A stretch of 64,000 bases of DNA from Bacteroidales bacterium (GTDB lineage: Bacteria > Bacteroidota > Bacteroidia > Bacteroidales > Marinilabiliaceae), in assembly GCA_024401355.1 (NCBI GenBank), contig JAKSLF010000001.1, positions 216,442-280,441 on the forward strand, in the 5' to 3' direction. Each line of letters starts with the position of its first letter. Position 1 is the first letter of the stretch. A program made the position numbers and the translations under genes. Of this stretch, positions 8,055 through 16,890 are shown one piece after another. The notes beneath the pieces were generated by a model that searched no databases, was not told where the DNA came from, and was given only the letters and a program-made list of their open reading frames with translations.

Positions 8055-8100
8055 GTATATAGTTAAGGTTTAGAATCATAATAATCAATCTGAAAATGGA

Positions 8101-8133
8101 CAGATTCTACAAGGTCCCACTTTGTAGAATCTG
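8101..8133 (+). terminator. Intercistronic hairpin between the phosphorylase and esterase genes
   Basis: CAGATTCTACAA (8101-8112) pairs perfectly with TTGTAGAATCTG (8122-8133) across a 9-nt loop. It is not followed by a T-run, so it more likely stabilises an mRNA 3' end or gives differential expression within the operon than terminates it. Confidence 0.5.
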
Positions 8134-8154
8134 CCTTTAGTAAATGGAGGTTGG

Positions 8155-9564
8155 ATGATGAAGAAGGTTTTATTGATACTTATGATGGTGTGGTGCTTGT
8201 CTGCTCAGGCCAAGGTGACTCTGCCTTCGATCTTTTCCGATGGCATGGTACTCGAGCAGAATTCCGACATCAAGATATGGGGTTGGGCCAAGCCTAAGGA
8301 GCCTGTTAAGGTCACTGCTTCCTGGGATGGTCTGACTGTCGAAACCGAGGCTAGTGCCGACGCTACATGGAGCGTGACGTTGCATACGCCAGCTGGCTCT
8401 ATGGATGTTTACGAAATAGAGTTCAACGGATGGGGTCACTTCAGCATCAGCAATGTGATGGTTGGCGAAGTTATCCTCTGCTCTGGCCAGAGTAATATGG
8501 AGTGGTCTGTAGGTGCCGGTTTCATCGGTAAGGATAAGGTGGTCGAAGAGGCTAACCATAGCGACATCCGTATGTTCCATGTCGACTATCGCACTTCCGA
8601 AACTCCTAATCATGACGCGTCTGGCAAATGGGCCGAGGCTAATAAGAATAATATTGGCGATTTTAGTGCTATCGGCTATTTCATCGCTCTCAAGATGGAA
8701 AAGGAACTCGGTGTACCTGTCGGCATTATCAATTCAAGCTGGGGCGGTACGCCAATTGAATGTTGGACTCCACAGGAGGCTTACGACAATTGCGATCGTC
8801 TGCGCCGTGTCAACGAAGAGTTGTCTCAGGGCGAATGGGGCCCTTGCCGACCTGGTCGCATCTACAATGCTATGATTGCTCCTTTCGTCAATTATAAGGT
8901 TAAGGGTGTAGCATGGTATCAGGGCGAGGAGAATACTAACAATCCGAGTGCTTATACCGATATGATGTTTGCCTTGGTCAACGAATGGCGTTTCGCTATG
9001 GACAATGATAAACTCCCTTTTGTCTATGCTCAGATTGCTCCTTATAGCTATGGAAGCGGAAAGGGCGTTGAGATAAGGGAACGACAGAGAAGAGCTCTCG
9101 ATATTCCTGGTACAGCTATGGTTGTCATCGGCGACCTTGGCGATACTACTAATATTCATCCAAAGCAGAAGATTGAAGCAGGCGAGCGTTTCGCCAATGC
9201 TGTGCTCAACCATATTTATGGCATGAAGGAGATGAAATACGAGGCTCCATTGTTCGACAAGATGACTGTCGAGGGTAGCAAGGCTGTTGTCTCGTTCAAG
9301 AACGATGAGGGTCTTCACCTGACTACTGGCAAGTCGCCCAATCTGTTCGAGATTGCCGGAGCCGATGGCGTCTTCTATCCTGCCAAGGCTAAGATTGTCG
9401 CAAAGAAGAAGGGAGCTAATACACACTATAGCATCGAGCTGACAAGCAAGAAGGTCAAGTCTCCAGTAGCTGCTCGCTACGCCTGGAGCGATACCGCTTG
9501 GCCTAATCTCGTCAATGCTAATGGCGTTCAGGCTTCATGCTTCAATACGTTGGAAGATTTTTAA
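8155..9564 (+). CDS. Exported sialate O-acetylesterase-like (SASA) carbohydrate esterase
   Basis: This 469-residue protein has a cleavable signal peptide (MMKKVLLILMMVWCLSAQA) and then VTLPSIFSDGMVLEQ, the usual opening of SASA-domain (PF03629) esterases. The nucleophile is Ser113 in GQSNMEW. NSSWGGTPIE and GVAWYQGEEN are the other SGNH blocks, and the Asp/His pair lies in GDLGDTTNIHPKQK. In this operon the substrate is more likely O-acetyl on mannan than sialic acid. Activity would be periplasmic or at the cell surface. A second, unrelated acetylesterase (CE2) is encoded at 11900-13018. ATGs at 8155 and 8158 are both possible starts. Confidence 0.87.
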   Translation: MMKKVLLILMMVWCLSAQAKVTLPSIFSDGMVLEQNSDIKIWGWAKPKEPVKVTASWDGLTVETEASADATWSVTLHTPAGSMDVYEIEFNGWGHFSISNVMVGEVILCSGQSNMEWSVGAGFIGKDKVVEEANHSDIRMFHVDYRTSETPNHDASGKWAEANKNNIGDFSAIGYFIALKMEKELGVPVGIINSSWGGTPIECWTPQEAYDNCDRLRRVNEELSQGEWGPCRPGRIYNAMIAPFVNYKVKGVAWYQGEENTNNPSAYTDMMFALVNEWRFAMDNDKLPFVYAQIAPYSYGSGKGVEIRERQRRALDIPGTAMVVIGDLGDTTNIHPKQKIEAGERFANAVLNHIYGMKEMKYEAPLFDKMTVEGSKAVVSFKNDEGLHLTTGKSPNLFEIAGADGVFYPAKAKIVAKKKGANTHYSIELTSKKVKSPVAARYAWSDTAWPNLVNANGVQASCFNTLEDF

Positions 9565-9591
9565 GTTTAATATAATAAATACATACATATT

Positions 9592-10659
9592 ATGAAGAAG
9601 ATATTCAGTACGGCTATGGCCATCGCTTTGGCTGTATTATGTGCAACAGGTTTCGGCATCGCTTCTTGCAAGAACGAAACTCAGTCTCTTAAGAATGGCG
9701 CCTATGCTCCAGTCAACAAGAATGCTTCACCCGAGGCTAAGGCTCTCTTGGCTTTCCTCTATCAGCAGCGTGGCAAAGGTCTGCTGACGGGTCAGCATAG
9801 CTATCCTTTGTATAGCGATGTCTTTACCGAGCGTGTCGAAAATCTTACTGGCGAACACCCTGCTGTCTACGGACAGGATTTCGGCTATAGCAAGATGGGC
9901 TCACTCGATGGCATCAATTTCCGTCAGAGGGTTGTCGACAATGCTATCAAATGGTACCAGAAGGGCGCTATCATCACTCTTATGTGGCACTCCGTTCCTC
10001 CTACTCAGGATGAGTTCTTCACTGAATGGCAGGGCGACCAGTGTATTCAGAGTAAGTTGACTGACGAACAGTGGAAGGAACTCCTCACCGATGGCACCGA
10101 ACTCAACAATCGTTGGAAGACTCAGGTCGATGTTGTCGCTTTCTTCCTCAAGCAACTTCAGTATCAGAATATCCCTGTTATCTGGCGTCCTTACCACGAG
10201 ATGAATGGTAGCTGGTTCTGGTGGGGTCAGCGTCCTGGCAAGGGCGGATATGAGGCTCTCTACAGAATGCTCTACGACCGTCTCACAAACTATCATAAGC
10301 TCAACAACCTCCTTTGGGTCTTCAATGCTAATGAACTCGGCTCCTCTAATGTCGGCGACTACAAGGATTTCTATCCTGGCGACGATGTTGTCGATATCCT
10401 CGCTACTGATATCTACCACAGCGAGTTCAAGGGCAACGACTACGAGTTGCTTGCCGAACTTGGTAAGGGCAAGATCGTGGCTTGGGGCGAGGTCGGTAAG
10501 ATGCCTACTGAGGATGATGTCAAGAAGCACCCTAACATGTCTTGGTTCATGACCTGGTGCGAGTTCCTCGAGAAGGACAACACTTGGCAGGAGGCTAACG
10601 ACATTTATAAGAGCAATCTTACAATTACACTTGACGAACTTAATAAGATAAGAAAGTGA
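9592..10659 (+). CDS. GH26 endo-beta-1,4-mannanase, lipoprotein
   Basis: A 355-residue GH26 enzyme. The N-terminus MKKIFSTAMAIALAVLCATG followed by FGIASC is a lipoprotein signal with Cys26 as lipidation site. The acid/base Glu203 lies in VIWRPYHEMNGSWFWWG and the nucleophile Glu300 in KIVAWGEVGK; GQHSYPLYSDVF near residue 67 is also typical. GH26 cuts beta-1,4-mannosidic bonds in mannan, and relatives such as B. fragilis ManA release mannobiose. The residues after the Cys (KNET) are only weakly acidic, so surface display versus periplasmic location is open. Its stop overlaps the epimerase start by 4 bp. Confidence 0.93.
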   Translation: MKKIFSTAMAIALAVLCATGFGIASCKNETQSLKNGAYAPVNKNASPEAKALLAFLYQQRGKGLLTGQHSYPLYSDVFTERVENLTGEHPAVYGQDFGYSKMGSLDGINFRQRVVDNAIKWYQKGAIITLMWHSVPPTQDEFFTEWQGDQCIQSKLTDEQWKELLTDGTELNNRWKTQVDVVAFFLKQLQYQNIPVIWRPYHEMNGSWFWWGQRPGKGGYEALYRMLYDRLTNYHKLNNLLWVFNANELGSSNVGDYKDFYPGDDVVDILATDIYHSEFKGNDYELLAELGKGKIVAWGEVGKMPTEDDVKKHPNMSWFMTWCEFLEKDNTWQEANDIYKSNLTITLDELNKIRK

Positions 10660-11849
10660 AAGAGCTTAGCACACTGAAGGCACAGATGGAGGCTGAATAC
10701 GCCAACATCATGCGATATTGGATCGACAAGATGGAAGACAACGAAAACGGTGGCTTCTATGGCGAAAGAGATGCCAACGACAATCTTGTCAAGGATGCCC
10801 TGAAGGGCTGTATCCTCAATGGCCGTATCTTGTGGTCGTTCTCTTCTGCTGCCAACAATTTCGGCAAGGAGGAGTATAAGACTGCCGCTAAAAGGGCATT
10901 CGACTATATCTGCAAATATTTCTACGATGCCAAGAATGGCGGTTTCTTCTGGTCACTCGATGCCAAGGGTAATCCTGTCGATACCAAGAAGCAGGCTTAT
11001 GCTCAAGGCTTCGTGATCTATGGTCTCTCTGAATATTACATCCTGACTAAGGATCAGAAGGCTCTCGACCTCGCCTACGAGACTTACCACCTCATCGAAA
11101 AGCATTTTCGCGATACGAAGGATGGCGGTTACACCGAGGCTCTGGCTGCCGACTGGACTCCAATGGCCGACGTCCGTCTCAGCGACAAGGACGAGAATAC
11201 GCCTAAGTCAATGAATACTCACCTCCACATCCTTGAGCCTTATACTAATCTCTATAGAGCCAAACCAACTCCTGAACTCAAGGAGTCTATCGAGCATTGT
11301 GTCGACATTTTCTGCAATAGGATTATCGATGCTAAGACCGGCCGCTTCAACCTCTTCTTCGACATGGACTGGACTCTCAAGAGCCAGATCGATTCCTATG
11401 GACACGACATCGAGGGAGCATGGCTTATCTATGAGGCTGCCGAGGTTATCGGCAATACGGCTCTCATAGAAAAACTCAAGCCTGTCTGCAAGCGACTTGT
11501 CGACATTACTATCGAAGAGGGTTTCGACGGCGATTCGTCTATCTATTATGAAAAGGTCAACGGTCATCTTGATACCGATAAGCACTGGTGGCCTCAGGCC
11601 GAGACTCTTGTCGGACTTACTGATACTTGGCGACTTACTGGCGACGAGAAGTATCTCGAACGTATGACTAAGGTGTGGGATTTTATCCAGACTCATCTTG
11701 TCGACAAGAAGGGTGGCGACTGGTTCTGGCGTGTCAATAAAGAGGGCAAGGTTGCCTATAACGACATGAAGGCCGGCTTCTGGAAGTGTCCTTACCACAA
11801 TTCAAGAGCTATCGTCGAGGTGCTTCACAGAATAAAAAATGTGAAATAA
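10656..11849 (+). CDS. Cellobiose 2-epimerase (AGE superfamily)
   Basis: A 397-residue (alpha/alpha)6-barrel protein of the N-acylglucosamine 2-epimerase family. Catalytic histidines expected from characterised cellobiose epimerases are visible: His250 in GHDIEGAW and His381 in CPYHNSR, together with NTHLHILE (187-194) and NGGFYGERDA. No signal peptide is present. It converts Man-beta-1,4-Man to Man-beta-1,4-Glc, making the substrate of the GH130 phosphorylase. The start is GTG at 10656, overlapping the TGA of the mannanase gene (GTGA), so translation is coupled. AGE-type N-acetylglucosamine epimerase is the alternative, which the context argues against. Confidence 0.91.
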   Translation: MKELSTLKAQMEAEYANIMRYWIDKMEDNENGGFYGERDANDNLVKDALKGCILNGRILWSFSSAANNFGKEEYKTAAKRAFDYICKYFYDAKNGGFFWSLDAKGNPVDTKKQAYAQGFVIYGLSEYYILTKDQKALDLAYETYHLIEKHFRDTKDGGYTEALAADWTPMADVRLSDKDENTPKSMNTHLHILEPYTNLYRAKPTPELKESIEHCVDIFCNRIIDAKTGRFNLFFDMDWTLKSQIDSYGHDIEGAWLIYEAAEVIGNTALIEKLKPVCKRLVDITIEEGFDGDSSIYYEKVNGHLDTDKHWWPQAETLVGLTDTWRLTGDEKYLERMTKVWDFIQTHLVDKKGGDWFWRVNKEGKVAYNDMKAGFWKCPYHNSRAIVEVLHRIKNVK

Positions 11850-11899
11850 TATTAACGACATTTGCTTGAATTTATTACTTTTGTAATACTGAATAAATA

Positions 11900-13018
11900 A
11901 TGGTATTCATGAGGACAAGATTAAGTACATTCGCAATGGCTGCTATCACTATGATGTCATGCAGTCATGAGATGAAGACTTTCAATGGTGGCGACGAGAA
12001 TATTACTTTCGTTGGCCGTACAGACTATTCCAATGCCAATGCTCCAAAGCAATGGGCCGCAGGCGGATATTTCACTTTCGGTTTCGAAGGCGACTATTGC
12101 AATGTCAAGGTGGCTACCGAAACTCCCAATGGCATCAATAGGAATATTCTTGAGGTCGTTGTCGATGAGACATACGTCACTACTCTCAAGTTCGACAGCA
12201 TCGTCGGTGCCGATGGCAATAAGGTGATTTGCGATTCCAATTTCTTTAATATCGAAATAGGTAGTGATGCTGTCCCTATGAATCCATCTCTCAGTAAGCA
12301 CCATGTCACTATCTGTCGCGATACCGAGACTGCTATGGGTTATACTCAACTCCAGTCTGTAACGGCCGAAAACCTTTTCAAGTGGGCTCCAGGCGAAGGT
12401 CTCAAGATTGAGTTTATCGGCAATTCCATCACTTGTGGTGCCGAAGCCGACACTACTCTCAAGGCTCGCGATCAGTACAAGTGGGGCGATTGGCACAGAG
12501 CCTATGAAGGTTATGGTCCTAAGACTGCACGCGCTCTCGACGCTCAGTGGTCTCTTGTCTCTGTCTCTGGTATAGGTCTCATCCGCAGCTGCTGCGATAT
12601 GGGTATCACGATGCCTGATGTCTACGACAAGGTTATCCTTCGCGACGGCAAGCTCGACTACGATTTCTCATATCAGCCAGATATCATCTGCTCTTGTCTC
12701 GGACAGAACGACGGCATTCAGGATTCTACGGCTTTCTGCTCGGCTTATGTCGATTTTATCAAGGTGGTAAAGGAGAAGAACCCACAGGTCAAGAATATTG
12801 TCCTGCTCTCTAGCCCTATGGATCATGGCGACCTCAACGAATGGCTCTGCCGCATGATTAAGGCTGTCGCCGACCAACTGAAGGCCGATGGCATCGACAA
12901 TGTGTCATACTTCTTCTATAGTAAGGCATGGAATGCCGGTGGCGCCGATCACCCTAGCGTCTCTGAACATAACGAAATCGCTGATGAACTGAGCGCTTAT
13001 CTCAAGTCTCTATTGTAA
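11900..13018 (+). CDS. CE2-family acetyl esterase, lipoprotein
   Basis: A 372-residue CE2 protein. A short signal ends in TMMSC (Cys21), a plausible lipobox. An N-terminal jelly-roll domain (about residues 35-165) precedes an SGNH esterase domain with FIGNSITCG (nucleophile Ser176), GQNDG and the catalytic DHPS near residue 352. CE2 enzymes remove 2-, 3- and 6-O-acetyl groups from mannan and xylan. It sits in a 50-bp gap after the epimerase, where TACTTTTG (11876-11883) resembles a -7 box but lacks a -33 partner at the right distance. The ATG at 11909 (MRTRL) is an alternative start. Confidence 0.88.
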   Translation: MVFMRTRLSTFAMAAITMMSCSHEMKTFNGGDENITFVGRTDYSNANAPKQWAAGGYFTFGFEGDYCNVKVATETPNGINRNILEVVVDETYVTTLKFDSIVGADGNKVICDSNFFNIEIGSDAVPMNPSLSKHHVTICRDTETAMGYTQLQSVTAENLFKWAPGEGLKIEFIGNSITCGAEADTTLKARDQYKWGDWHRAYEGYGPKTARALDAQWSLVSVSGIGLIRSCCDMGITMPDVYDKVILRDGKLDYDFSYQPDIICSCLGQNDGIQDSTAFCSAYVDFIKVVKEKNPQVKNIVLLSSPMDHGDLNEWLCRMIKAVADQLKADGIDNVSYFFYSKAWNAGGADHPSVSEHNEIADELSAYLKSLL

Positions 13019-13054
13019 CCTAAACTAATAATCGATCAAACAAACTAACCAACA

Positions 13055-14299
13055 ATGAAGACAAAGCACATATTGGCTGCAACTCTTGTCGCTTGTGCGA
13101 CTTTGAACTCTGTGGCACAGAAATTCGAAGGGCTTGCTCCTACTCCTCCTATGGGATGGAATAGCTGGAATACTTTCGCTTGCGACATCAGCGAAAAGAC
13201 TGTAAAAGAGACTGCCGACCTGTTTATCAAACTCGGCCTTAAGGATGCTGGTTACGAGTATGTAGTTATCGACGATGGCTGGATGGAAATGGAACGCGAC
13301 CCTGAAACTCTCCTCCTCGTGCCTAACAAGGTGAAGTTCCCAAACGGTATCAAGAGCGTTGCCGACTATGTTCACTCTAAGGGTCTTAAGTTTGGCATCT
13401 ACAATTGTGCCGGCATATATACTTGTGGTGGCTACCCTGGTACTCGTGGCTTCGAGTTCATCGATGCTAAGCAGTATGCCGAGTGGGGCGTCGATTTCCT
13501 CAAGTTCGACTGGTGCTCGACAGGTGGCGAAAACGGCGGTTACGCTTATCAGCAGGATGCCAAGGCTTCATACACTATCATGAGCCAGGCTATCAGAAAG
13601 GCTGGTCGTCCTATGATTTTCAACCTCTGTGAATGGGGTAACAATAATCCTTGGGAATGGGCCGCTCCTGTTGGTCATTCATGGCGCGTGTCTGGCGATA
13701 TCGCTCTTTGCTGGGATTGCGAACTCAACTACGGTAACTGGGCTTCACTCGGTTTCTGGCAGATTATTCGCAAGCATCCCGACATCCGTAAGTACTCTGG
13801 TCCTGACCATTGGAACGACTACGATATGCTCGAGGTCGGCCGTGGCATGACTGCTGCCGAAGACCGCACTCACTTCAGTATGTGGTGTATGCTCGCTTCT
13901 CCTCTCATTCTCGGCAACGACATCAGCAAGATGAACAAGGAGACTCTCGAACTCGTTACTAACAAGGAACTTATCGCTGTCAACCAGGATAAACTCGGTA
14001 TACAGGGCTATCGTTTCATCAACGAAGACGGTTTCGAACTTTGGGTTAAACCACTCTCAAACGACGAATGGGCTTTTGCTTTCGTCAACATGACTGAAGG
14101 CGACCTCAAGATTTCTTACGACTGGGCTCGTCACTACGTTAAGGATGGTCTCGTTAGCCGCGAAATCAACTGGAACAACAGTAAGTTCTCTGTCCGAGAT
14201 TGTATCGACCATAAGGACCTCGGCGACACATCAAAGAAGTTCGAGAAGACGCTCACGCGTCACGATATTGTTGTGCTCAGACTTGCTCCTAAGAAGTAA
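13055..14299 (+). CDS. GH27 alpha-galactosidase, exported
   Basis: A 414-residue GH27 enzyme. A signal peptide (residues 1 to about 22, ending NSVAQ) precedes the family opening TPPMGWNSWNTF and the block YVVIDDGW. The nucleophile is Asp152 in DFLKFDWC and the acid/base is Asp215 in RVSGD; WNDYDMLEVG and MLASPLILGND are also characteristic. It removes alpha-1,6-linked galactose side chains from galactomannan or its oligosaccharides so that mannanase and transporter can work on a bare backbone. A small all-beta C-terminal domain closes the protein. It is the sixth gene of the operon, 36 bp after the esterase. Confidence 0.94.
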   Translation: MKTKHILAATLVACATLNSVAQKFEGLAPTPPMGWNSWNTFACDISEKTVKETADLFIKLGLKDAGYEYVVIDDGWMEMERDPETLLLVPNKVKFPNGIKSVADYVHSKGLKFGIYNCAGIYTCGGYPGTRGFEFIDAKQYAEWGVDFLKFDWCSTGGENGGYAYQQDAKASYTIMSQAIRKAGRPMIFNLCEWGNNNPWEWAAPVGHSWRVSGDIALCWDCELNYGNWASLGFWQIIRKHPDIRKYSGPDHWNDYDMLEVGRGMTAAEDRTHFSMWCMLASPLILGNDISKMNKETLELVTNKELIAVNQDKLGIQGYRFINEDGFELWVKPLSNDEWAFAFVNMTEGDLKISYDWARHYVKDGLVSREINWNNSKFSVRDCIDHKDLGDTSKKFEKTLTRHDIVVLRLAPKK

Positions 14300-14325
14300 T
14301 AACTAACAATGTAAATATAGAATCT

Positions 14326-15669
14326 ATGGCAAAATTATCAGAAAAGATCGGTTATGCACTTGGCGATGCTGCATCAGGCGGTATCACATGGAAGATCATG
14401 TCCATTGCTTTCCCGTTTTTCTTTACGAATGTATTCGGACTTTCACTTGGCGACACAGCCGCACTTATGCTTATTGCACGAATGTTCGATGTTGTCACCG
14501 ACCCATTGATGGGTAGCCTTGCCGACCGTACTCAGTCACGCTGGGGCACATACCGTCCATGGCTCATCTTTGGTTCAATACCTTTCGGACTGATTTTTGC
14601 CATGCTTCTCTTTACACCAGATTTTGGCCCTGTAGGCAAGCGTGTGTGGGCCTATGCACTCTATCTGCTCATGATGGCTGTCTACACTCTTGTCAACGTG
14701 CCTTACGGTTCGCTCCTCGGTGTGATGACTGACGATGATAACGAGAAAAACCAATTCTCGTCTTACCGCATGGTAGGTGCCTATGCTATGGGCTTCGTCA
14801 CTCTTCTCTCGTTCCCATATCTCCAGAAGATGGTAGGTGGAACCGACCAGCATCAGTATGCCGTACTCGGAGCTAGCTTTGGTGTTCTCGCTTGTCTCAT
14901 GACTTTGGCTTGCGGACTTATGACTAAGGAACGTATCAAGCCTAAACGTGCCGAGAAGTTCTCTTTCAAGCAGTTCGCCGACCTCTTCAAGAATAAGCCT
15001 TGGATCTACCTCACTACTATAGGTATATGCACCAACTTCTTCAACGGATTCCGTTATGCAGTGGCTAGCTACATTTTTACCTATTGCATGGGTGGCGATA
15101 TTACGGTCAGCGGTCTCATCATCAACTATACAGTCTTTATGGCTTTCGGTGAGGTTACCTGTATGATCTTTGGCGGTGTATCACCTAAGTTCACTGAGTG
15201 GATTGGTTCTAAGCGTATGGCTTTCGTTTGGTCGTCTGTCATCTGCTGCATCCTGTCGGTCTTCTTCTTCTTCATCCCGATGGATCCTTCTTGCATCTGG
15301 CTTATGGTGGTTCTCGTTGTTCTTACTTCTGTCGGTGTCGGCCTCTATTCGCCACTCTTGTGGTCTATGTATGCCGATGTGGCTGACTATGCTACCGAGA
15401 AGTTCGGCACTTCATCTACAGGTCTCATCTTCTCGTCTGGTACTATGTCGCAGAAACTTGGTGGAGCTGTCTCTGGCGCTCTCATCACTCTCCTTCTCGG
15501 ATGGGCTGGCGCTACGATGATTACCGACGCCATGGGCAATGAGAGCATCGACCCTGCATCTGTCAACGACTCTGTCAAGACTATGATCTGGTCGCTCTTC
15601 TCTCTCTTCCCTGCAGCCATAGCACTCGTCATGGGACTCCTCGCCTATTTCTTCCCTATCAAGAAGTAG
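14326..15669 (+). CDS. GPH-family (MelB-like) sugar:cation symporter
   Basis: This 447-residue protein has about 12 transmembrane helices and the GPH signatures: an N-terminal KIGYALGDAASGGITW, RMFDVVTDPLMGSLADRT (cation/sugar-site region) and RWGTYRPWLI. The family imports oligosaccharides with Na+ or H+ across the inner membrane. By context it carries mannobiose, the substrate for the epimerase; a transporter of this type accompanies the same enzymes in B. fragilis. No SusC/SusD pair is encoded in the operon, so outer-membrane passage must use something else. A strong terminator follows 31 bp downstream. Confidence 0.9.
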   Translation: MAKLSEKIGYALGDAASGGITWKIMSIAFPFFFTNVFGLSLGDTAALMLIARMFDVVTDPLMGSLADRTQSRWGTYRPWLIFGSIPFGLIFAMLLFTPDFGPVGKRVWAYALYLLMMAVYTLVNVPYGSLLGVMTDDDNEKNQFSSYRMVGAYAMGFVTLLSFPYLQKMVGGTDQHQYAVLGASFGVLACLMTLACGLMTKERIKPKRAEKFSFKQFADLFKNKPWIYLTTIGICTNFFNGFRYAVASYIFTYCMGGDITVSGLIINYTVFMAFGEVTCMIFGGVSPKFTEWIGSKRMAFVWSSVICCILSVFFFFIPMDPSCIWLMVVLVVLTSVGVGLYSPLLWSMYADVADYATEKFGTSSTGLIFSSGTMSQKLGGAVSGALITLLLGWAGATMITDAMGNESIDPASVNDSVKTMIWSLFSLFPAAIALVMGLLAYFFPIKK

Positions 15670-15699
15670 AATTTATTTCAAAAAAATCATATCGACATG

Positions 15700-15745
15700 C
15701 ACAGCAAAGATAACATTAGTGTATCTTTGCTGTGTAGTCTTTTTT
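15700..15745 (+). terminator. Terminator of the mannan operon
   Basis: A perfect 13-bp stem, CACAGCAAAGATA (15700-15712) with TATCTTTGCTGTG (15722-15734), has a 9-nt loop and is followed by TAGTC and a run of T. The right arm contains TATCTTTG, a -7-like octamer, but no -33 element is in place. Confidence 0.88.
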
Positions 15746-15759
15746 AATAGAGATGTATC

Positions 15760-16149
15760 ATGAAGGAGTATCTAAAGCAATATGTGGCCATGACCGTTGC
15801 CTTGCTCAAGGCTGATGGCAAAGTCGGAACCGACGAGCTCTGTGTTATCCAGTACCTGGGTATGAGTTATGGCATGGACGGCAATGAAATCAAAGAGTCT
15901 ATCAAGAACGAAATCAATAGCAATGCTTCGATTGAGGACGTGGCTCAGACTATTTCCGACGATAAGTGCAAGAATATGATTCTCGAGTCATGTGCCGTTG
16001 TGGCTCTCGCCGATAAGCACCTCGCTGAAAAGGAAATCGAAATCCTCCTCCGCATCAGCAATGCCCTTGGCATCTCAGCTGTCAAAACCATACTCGCTAT
16101 AGCCAAAGTGGTCCAAACCGATCAAAACATTTCCATCGCGGAAGTCTAA
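15760..16149 (+). CDS. TerB-like domain protein
   Basis: A 129-residue all-helical protein resembling TerB/DjlA N-terminal domains: MTVALLKADGKVGTDELCVIQYL and CAVVALADKHLAEKEIEILLRI show the two acidic-helix repeats (KADGKV and ALADKHLAEKE) typical of that fold. It has no signal peptide. TerB-like domains often bind metal and occur in membrane-linked stress complexes, but no Ter partners are nearby, so the role is unknown. It starts directly after the mannan operon terminator and probably has its own transcript. Confidence 0.65.
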   Translation: MKEYLKQYVAMTVALLKADGKVGTDELCVIQYLGMSYGMDGNEIKESIKNEINSNASIEDVAQTISDDKCKNMILESCAVVALADKHLAEKEIEILLRISNALGISAVKTILAIAKVVQTDQNISIAEV

Positions 16150-16166
16150 GTGATATCAACCCTTCT

Positions 16167-16808
16167 TTAGAAAAACGCCTTAAGCACTTTCTTGAACACG
16201 TCATTAGGAGACACATGATTGAAGAGGTTCATGCTTGTCTCTAGCTTCAGCACGTCAATGTCACTGCCCATGATATCTATGATGTCTCGCTTCCCCTTGT
16301 GACCCAACAATGCTTGGCAGCATTCACGCAGGCGACTGCCTAATACTGGGTGTGCTAGATATGCCTTGGCCTCATCTATTCCGTCCAAGCCATAATAATT
16401 CGAATTGTAGCTGTGTCCTAATCCTTTCTGTTGAGGGAAGATAAACCATATCCAGTGGCTGCGCTTACATCCATCTTTCAGTTCCTCAATTGCGGTTTCA
16501 TATTCTATAACCTGAGCGTCCACAAATCGTTCAAGATCATATGTCGATGTTTCTGGATGCTCTTCCGCTTTTTTCACTTCTTCCCTCCACGCTTCCAGAA
16601 AGTCCTTCATGCTGTATTTTAGTCTTTTAACATCATCTCGTTTAAACACACCGCTTTTGACAATATACTCCTCTATTTTCTTTCGTACAGTTGCTTCCGT
16701 CTTATACTGCGCCATTTCTTCTGGGTCCATCTCAAAAGCAAATGACTTGTAGTTTGTTCTCTTGCCACCAATCTCGTCAAACTTTATAACCGAAATCTTA
16801 ATTTTCAT
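16167..16808 (-). CDS. DUF1810 family protein with an extra N-terminal domain
   Basis: A 213-residue protein. Residues from about 92 to the end match DUF1810: LERFVDAQ, then SHWIWFIFPQQKGLGHS, YYGLDGIDEAKAYLAHPVLGSRL and the C-terminal NDVFKKVL. DUF1810 proteins are normally about 140-150 residues and stand alone. Here a 90-residue Lys/Glu-rich N-terminal part precedes the domain. The function of DUF1810 is not firmly established, and I offer none for this protein. Codon and base composition are more A/T-rich than in the neighbours. The promoter side faces the repeat element at 16891-17170. Confidence 0.75.
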   Translation of the reverse strand: MKIKISVIKFDEIGGKRTNYKSFAFEMDPEEMAQYKTEATVRKKIEEYIVKSGVFKRDDVKRLKYSMKDFLEAWREEVKKAEEHPETSTYDLERFVDAQVIEYETAIEELKDGCKRSHWIWFIFPQQKGLGHSYNSNYYGLDGIDEAKAYLAHPVLGSRLRECCQALLGHKGKRDIIDIMGSDIDVLKLETSMNLFNHVSPNDVFKKVLKAFF

Positions 16809-16890
16809 TTGTTATAGGATTAGATTGTTATAATTGTTTTGTTTTCGCTATTATATACCTTTCCAATAGAAAAGGTAAACATCAAAAAAT

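Noticed and set aside
8734-9426. Minus-strand frame of 230 codons inside the SASA esterase gene
   Set aside because: Shadow caused by codon bias; no promoter or domain.
11861-11883. Internal promoter before the CE2 gene (TTTG and TACTTTTG)
   Set aside because: The spacing between the two boxes is 11 bp instead of about 20, so at most the -7 box could matter.
15722-15729. TATCTTTG as a promoter for the TerB-like gene
   Set aside because: It is part of the right arm of the mannan terminator and has no -33 element at 19-21 bp.
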